Positions 61,314 through 64,000 of a stretch of 64,000 nt of DNA are shown one piece after another; within the stretch, counting starts at the first letter, position 1, and every line of letters starts with the position of its first letter. The stretch comes from CAYUYV01 sp964561475 (GTDB taxonomy: Bacteria; Pseudomonadota; Alphaproteobacteria; JAJFIK01), in NCBI GenBank assembly GCA_964561475.1, contig CAZLPU010000021.1, positions 1 to 64,000 of the forward strand. Reading direction: 5' to 3'. A program made the position numbers and the translations under genes. The notes under the pieces were generated by a model. The model did not search any database. It worked only from the letters and a program-made list of their open reading frames with translations, and was not told the DNA's origin.

Positions 61314-62675
61314 TCAAATCTGTGGGTTTGCTAAATCTTCATCGACCATTTTAATAAACGGGTGAGACTTTTTGCCAACCGCTGCCAGGGCTGTCGTTCT
61401 AGCTCGTAATAAGGTCTGGCGGGCGCGTTCATAATCGCCAAGGGCCTCATAGGCCTGGCTCATGCTGTATGTTGTGAATGCAAATTTGAGGTTTGTTTCG
61501 CCTAGATTCGTTTCCAGCACTCTGCGGGCTTTGCGGAACTGTTCGATGGCTTTGCAATAGTGTCTCTCGTCGAACAATGCCTGACCCTTGGCGTTCCAGA
61601 TGCTCGCAAAGAGTATGTGCTTTTTGTCGTAGTCGTCCATGCGTCCTTCAGCGCGGTCGAGCCATTCTTCTGCATCTGCCAGATTGCTCTGCTTGCGATG
61701 CACCTCGGCGAGATTAAACATGATGGATGCAATATTCGGCGGAGAGTCGTGAGCATTCTGGCGCAAGCGCAAAGCTTCTTTAAAGAGAGCTTCTGCTTGG
61801 TGCAGATTATTCGTTGCCGGCGTCTTGTCACTGATGGTCATAAGGCTAAACCCAAGATTATTTTTGATCAGTGCACGAATGAGGCGGGAGAGACGATCTT
61901 CACTTTCGTTGGGGATGGTTGATAAAGCCTGTCTATAGCGATCTACAGCTTTTTCGGAATCAAGGGCTTCTTCGTAACAGGCTCCGATATTTTGTGTTAG
62001 AAGAGCGTATCTGAAGGTCCGGTTATCTCCAAAATCGCTGTTGATGTCACGGGCCGCCTCAAAATGTTTGAGCGCAGCCGCGTAAAGACCGATATTCAGC
62101 GCAGCTTCTCCGGCCAGCATCAGTGTCGGCAGGTCCAAGCCCTGCCTTGTTAAGGGATCAAGAATTTTCAAAGCATCGCCATAAGCGTGATTGAGAAAGA
62201 GTGTCACTCCCCTGAGATAGTCCAGATGTGCCTTCAATTGCCTGTTGTCAGTCTCCTCACTCAGCTCCAAGAACAGTTTGGGCAGGTCTTTGAGAGCTGG
62301 TTTGTATTCGGGGCTGCGAAACCGCGTATAGATATCCGGAATGGCAGCACAAAAATCCGTCAATTTGCGGAGATGCGGCTCAAGTTCGAAGGCAGAAATT
62401 CCGTTGTGAGATACCGAGCCCCAGATTGTGTGAGTGATCGCCTCGTTGACCTTGCCGCGATCTGATTGGCGTACGTGGATGTCGGAGACAATATTTGGAA
62501 GGGCTGCCTGTAACTGCTCTGCGACCGTTTCGGCAATATCGCGGTGCTGCCGCTGAAATTCATCCTCTAGAACGCGCCGCAACTCTGCACTGCGATCGTC
62601 ACGCTCGAGGAGGGCCTGAATCTGGACATTGATGTCATTGCCGGCCGTGAGATTGCTAATAATTATCTGACTCAT
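61314..62675 (-). CDS. TPR protein of a three-gene island operon
   Basis: From ATG 62675, four bases after the preceding stop, the product has 453 residues; the open frame reaches 62741. A short head holds the motif NLTAGNDINVQIQ (8-20), then a helical stretch. From about 140 come tandem tetratricopeptide repeats (AGEAALNIGLYAAALKHFEA, FRYALLTQNIGACYEEALDS, MFNLAEVHRKQSNLADAEEW, MSQAYEALGDYERARQTLLR), at least seven helical pairs. No enzyme domain is seen. TPR arrays bind partner proteins. The head shares its TAG-x-DINV motif with the preceding gene, suggesting the two interact or carry the same module. Confidence 0.75.
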   Translation of the reverse strand: MSQIIISNLTAGNDINVQIQALLERDDRSAELRRVLEDEFQRQHRDIAETVAEQLQAALPNIVSDIHVRQSDRGKVNEAITHTIWGSVSHNGISAFELEPHLRKLTDFCAAIPDIYTRFRSPEYKPALKDLPKLFLELSEETDNRQLKAHLDYLRGVTLFLNHAYGDALKILDPLTRQGLDLPTLMLAGEAALNIGLYAAALKHFEAARDINSDFGDNRTFRYALLTQNIGACYEEALDSEKAVDRYRQALSTIPNESEDRLSRLIRALIKNNLGFSLMTISDKTPATNNLHQAEALFKEALRLRQNAHDSPPNIASIMFNLAEVHRKQSNLADAEEWLDRAEGRMDDYDKKHILFASIWNAKGQALFDERHYCKAIEQFRKARRVLETNLGETNLKFAFTTYSMSQAYEALGDYERARQTLLRARTTALAAVGKKSHPFIKMVDEDLANPQI

Positions 62676-62679
62676 CACA

Positions 62680-63123
62680 TCAGGACGCGTTAAGTTTACT
62701 TGTCTGTCTGATATCGACTGTGATCGATCCGCCTGCATCAAATTGATTGAGTGCTGCCTTAACGTCTTTGCCCTGTTGATCGACAGACACGTTGATGTCT
62801 TCGCCGGCTGTCATGTTTTTAATGTCGATCAAGGCATCCAAATCGGCGCACAGATCTGGGTCCTGCAAAGCATCGGCAAGGGCTGAAAACGCTTTCGCCA
62901 ATGCATGATGCTCATCACCATTGCCAATGCGTAGTAGTTCTTCCAGCACTTGCTTAGCTGAGTTCTCATTTTCCGGTGTCACACTGTCCGGATCAAAGAC
63001 CGGCAGATATTTTTTAAGCGAGGCACGAGCAGCCTGATAGGCCTCGTCAACGACCTTTGTGCCAACGGATGCAGCTCCTTTGATCAAGCCGCCGACAATG
63101 GCGGCGGCAAGTTGTTCCAGCAT
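62680..63123 (-). CDS. 147-residue protein with TAG-x-DINV motif, conflict-system-like
   Basis: GGGAG precedes the ATG. The N-terminus (AIVGGLIKGAASVGTKVVDE, then AYQAARASLKKYLPVFD) is a Gly/Ala helix leading to an A-Y-x3-R-x-L-K-K stretch. It resembles the heads of many bacterial NLR-like or effector-associated proteins that I remember; this is not verified. A middle helix (AKAFSALADALQDPDLCADL) is followed by IKNMTAGEDINVSVDQQG and a beta-like tail GGSITVDIRQTSK. No catalytic motif. It is the middle gene of a tight operon. Confidence 0.65.
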   Translation of the reverse strand: MLEQLAAAIVGGLIKGAASVGTKVVDEAYQAARASLKKYLPVFDPDSVTPENENSAKQVLEELLRIGNGDEHHALAKAFSALADALQDPDLCADLDALIDIKNMTAGEDINVSVDQQGKDVKAALNQFDAGGSITVDIRQTSKLNAS

Positions 63124-63158
63124 TCTCGTACTCCCGGACAGAAACAGTATTGGGCGGT

Positions 63159-64000
63159 CTATCGGCCGCCCTTTTTGAACTGATTGGGCGTTTCAGATGG
63201 CTGCAGACGGATCGAGGAACGCACCTCATTGTGAAACTGGTCCCATCCAGATGGATTAGCGTTTTTCACACCGCGAAAAAGGGCAGCATATCCGGCTGTC
63301 TTGCGCACCGCGTCGTACACAAAGGGTGCTAAGCTATCGAGCAGTTCCTGCGAACTGCGCAGTTCCTGCGTCAGTCCCGTCACCTCAATGATCTCCGGCT
63401 CGAAATTCTCCAGCTGTGCGGTAAGCACTTCCAGCCGATCTGCATCCGGCTTAAGTCGGGCTTTGAGGCTCTGAACCTCGATGAACGCAGTGCGTTCTTC
63501 CGCCGAACGGGCTGGCGCGCGTTCATAGGTGGCGAAAGCGCGTTGATACTGCTCTATCAACGGTTGGACCCGGGTCCGAAGCCGATTGTATTCCTCGACC
63601 AACCTCTGCTGGGCGCCAGCATTACCAACCCGCCAAACATAGTAATACGGCGTTAGATCAACATGAGCGACGCCATTCTCGTAGCGCATGCTACCACGCA
63701 GGTCCGTATCCGTCAGAACCCAGGCCTGGAACGGTTCCTGGTCCATGATCATGCCAATGCCCATGGCACTGATTAAGCGGATTCCTTCCGGTTGTTCCCT
63801 GGCTTCGCCGGGATAGTAGACCTCCTGGCCATTCTTGGACGGCACCTCCGAAAAGGTGATCGGATCCATCAGCATGATGTCGGCCTGAAGCAGGCGCATG
63901 CCTAAATGAGTATCTTCAAAAGCGGGATGATAGTCAATATAATAGTAGTTTTCTCGATCTGGGCCTTCCCCGAAAATAGAGATCGCAGCTGTATATTGAC
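63159..64000 (-). CDS. Coiled-coil protein of unknown function (start outside window)
   Basis: The frame has no stop between 63161 and the right edge, and coding-like sequence continues upstream of the first internal ATG at 63899 (residues SIFGEGPDRENYYYIDYHPA). The true start therefore lies beyond the window. About 280 residues are visible: a mixed N-terminal part with YYPGEAREQPEGIRLISAMG and AHVDLTPYYYVWRVGNAG. A helical coiled-coil section follows (QRLVEEYNRLRTRVQPLIEQ, then LKARLKPDADRLEVLTAQLE) and a short basic end. No family is recognised. It is 35 bases upstream of the 147-residue gene, making the first visible gene of the operon. Confidence 0.7.
   Translation of the reverse strand, partial: QYTAAISIFGEGPDRENYYYIDYHPAFEDTHLGMRLLQADIMLMDPITFSEVPSKNGQEVYYPGEAREQPEGIRLISAMGIGMIMDQEPFQAWVLTDTDLRGSMRYENGVAHVDLTPYYYVWRVGNAGAQQRLVEEYNRLRTRVQPLIEQYQRAFATYERAPARSAEERTAFIEVQSLKARLKPDADRLEVLTAQLENFEPEIIEVTGLTQELRSSQELLDSLAPFVYDAVRKTAGYAALFRGVKNANPSGWDQFHNEVRSSIRLQPSETPNQFKKGGR

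Noticed and set aside
1..64000. CRISPR arrays
   Set aside because: No regularly spaced 25-40 bp repeats with unique spacers were seen; the repeats present are coding tandem arrays or hairpins.
45372..64000. A second tRNA-Val 3' end marking the right attachment site
   Set aside because: No copy of the T-arm and acceptor sequence was found by eye. The element probably extends past the window.

Overview
The window is GC-rich chromosomal DNA, most likely from an alphaproteobacterium. The evidence is a CpdR-type response regulator next to an N-formylglutamate amidohydrolase, a four-cysteine FNR/FixK regulator, a PrtD/HlyD type I exporter and a TamA-TamB pair. The genus cannot be fixed from the sequence.

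Positions 1-45300 are core-like, with dense codon usage of one style. A secreted RTX 5'-nucleotidase (start outside the window) is followed by its probable type I export ABC protein and HlyD adaptor (2401-5821), ending in a clear terminator. Then come a rhomboid protease, an ICMT-like methyltransferase, a PhoD-like phosphatase, a glycosyltransferase, an FNR regulator, threonine aldolase, a host-attachment-family protein, tamA-tamB, an HPt protein, a small heat-shock protein, a TAXI-TRAP transporter, a YbjN-like protein, an acyl-CoA carboxylase subunit, a lysophospholipase-like hydrolase, an inositol-phosphatase-family enzyme, an XRE regulator, typA, a glutathione transferase, a subclass B3 metallo-beta-lactamase, a Pat-like acetyltransferase, a glycosyltransferase/LpxH-like operon, a lytic transglycosylase, an N-formylglutamate amidohydrolase and cpdR.

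At 45297 a tRNA-Val(GAC) gene marks the left edge of an integrated mobile island that runs to, and probably past, the right edge. A tyrosine integrase abuts the tRNA and its last codons are antisense to it. The island is a mosaic. An AT-rich three-gene cargo (46.5-48.8 kb) lies between two 236-bp copies of the integrase head. Next come an excisionase-like HTH gene, AT-rich orphan genes between diverged inverted repeats, a serine recombinase with a perfect 11-bp dyad upstream, and a four-repeat orphan protein. A mobilization module follows: a coupling ATPase without membrane anchor but with two extra C-terminal domains, a hairpin-rich oriT-like region, MobC and a relaxase. No mating-pore genes are visible, so the element looks mobilizable rather than self-conjugative. 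Two winged-helix/HTH plasmid-type genes follow.

The right end (61.3-64 kb) carries a tightly packed three-gene minus-strand operon: a coiled-coil protein cut by the window edge, a 147-aa protein and a TPR protein. The last two share a short TAG-x-DINV motif. It is the best candidate here for an undescribed conflict or signalling system. The AT-rich secreted-metallopeptidase cassette and the fused coupling protein are next.
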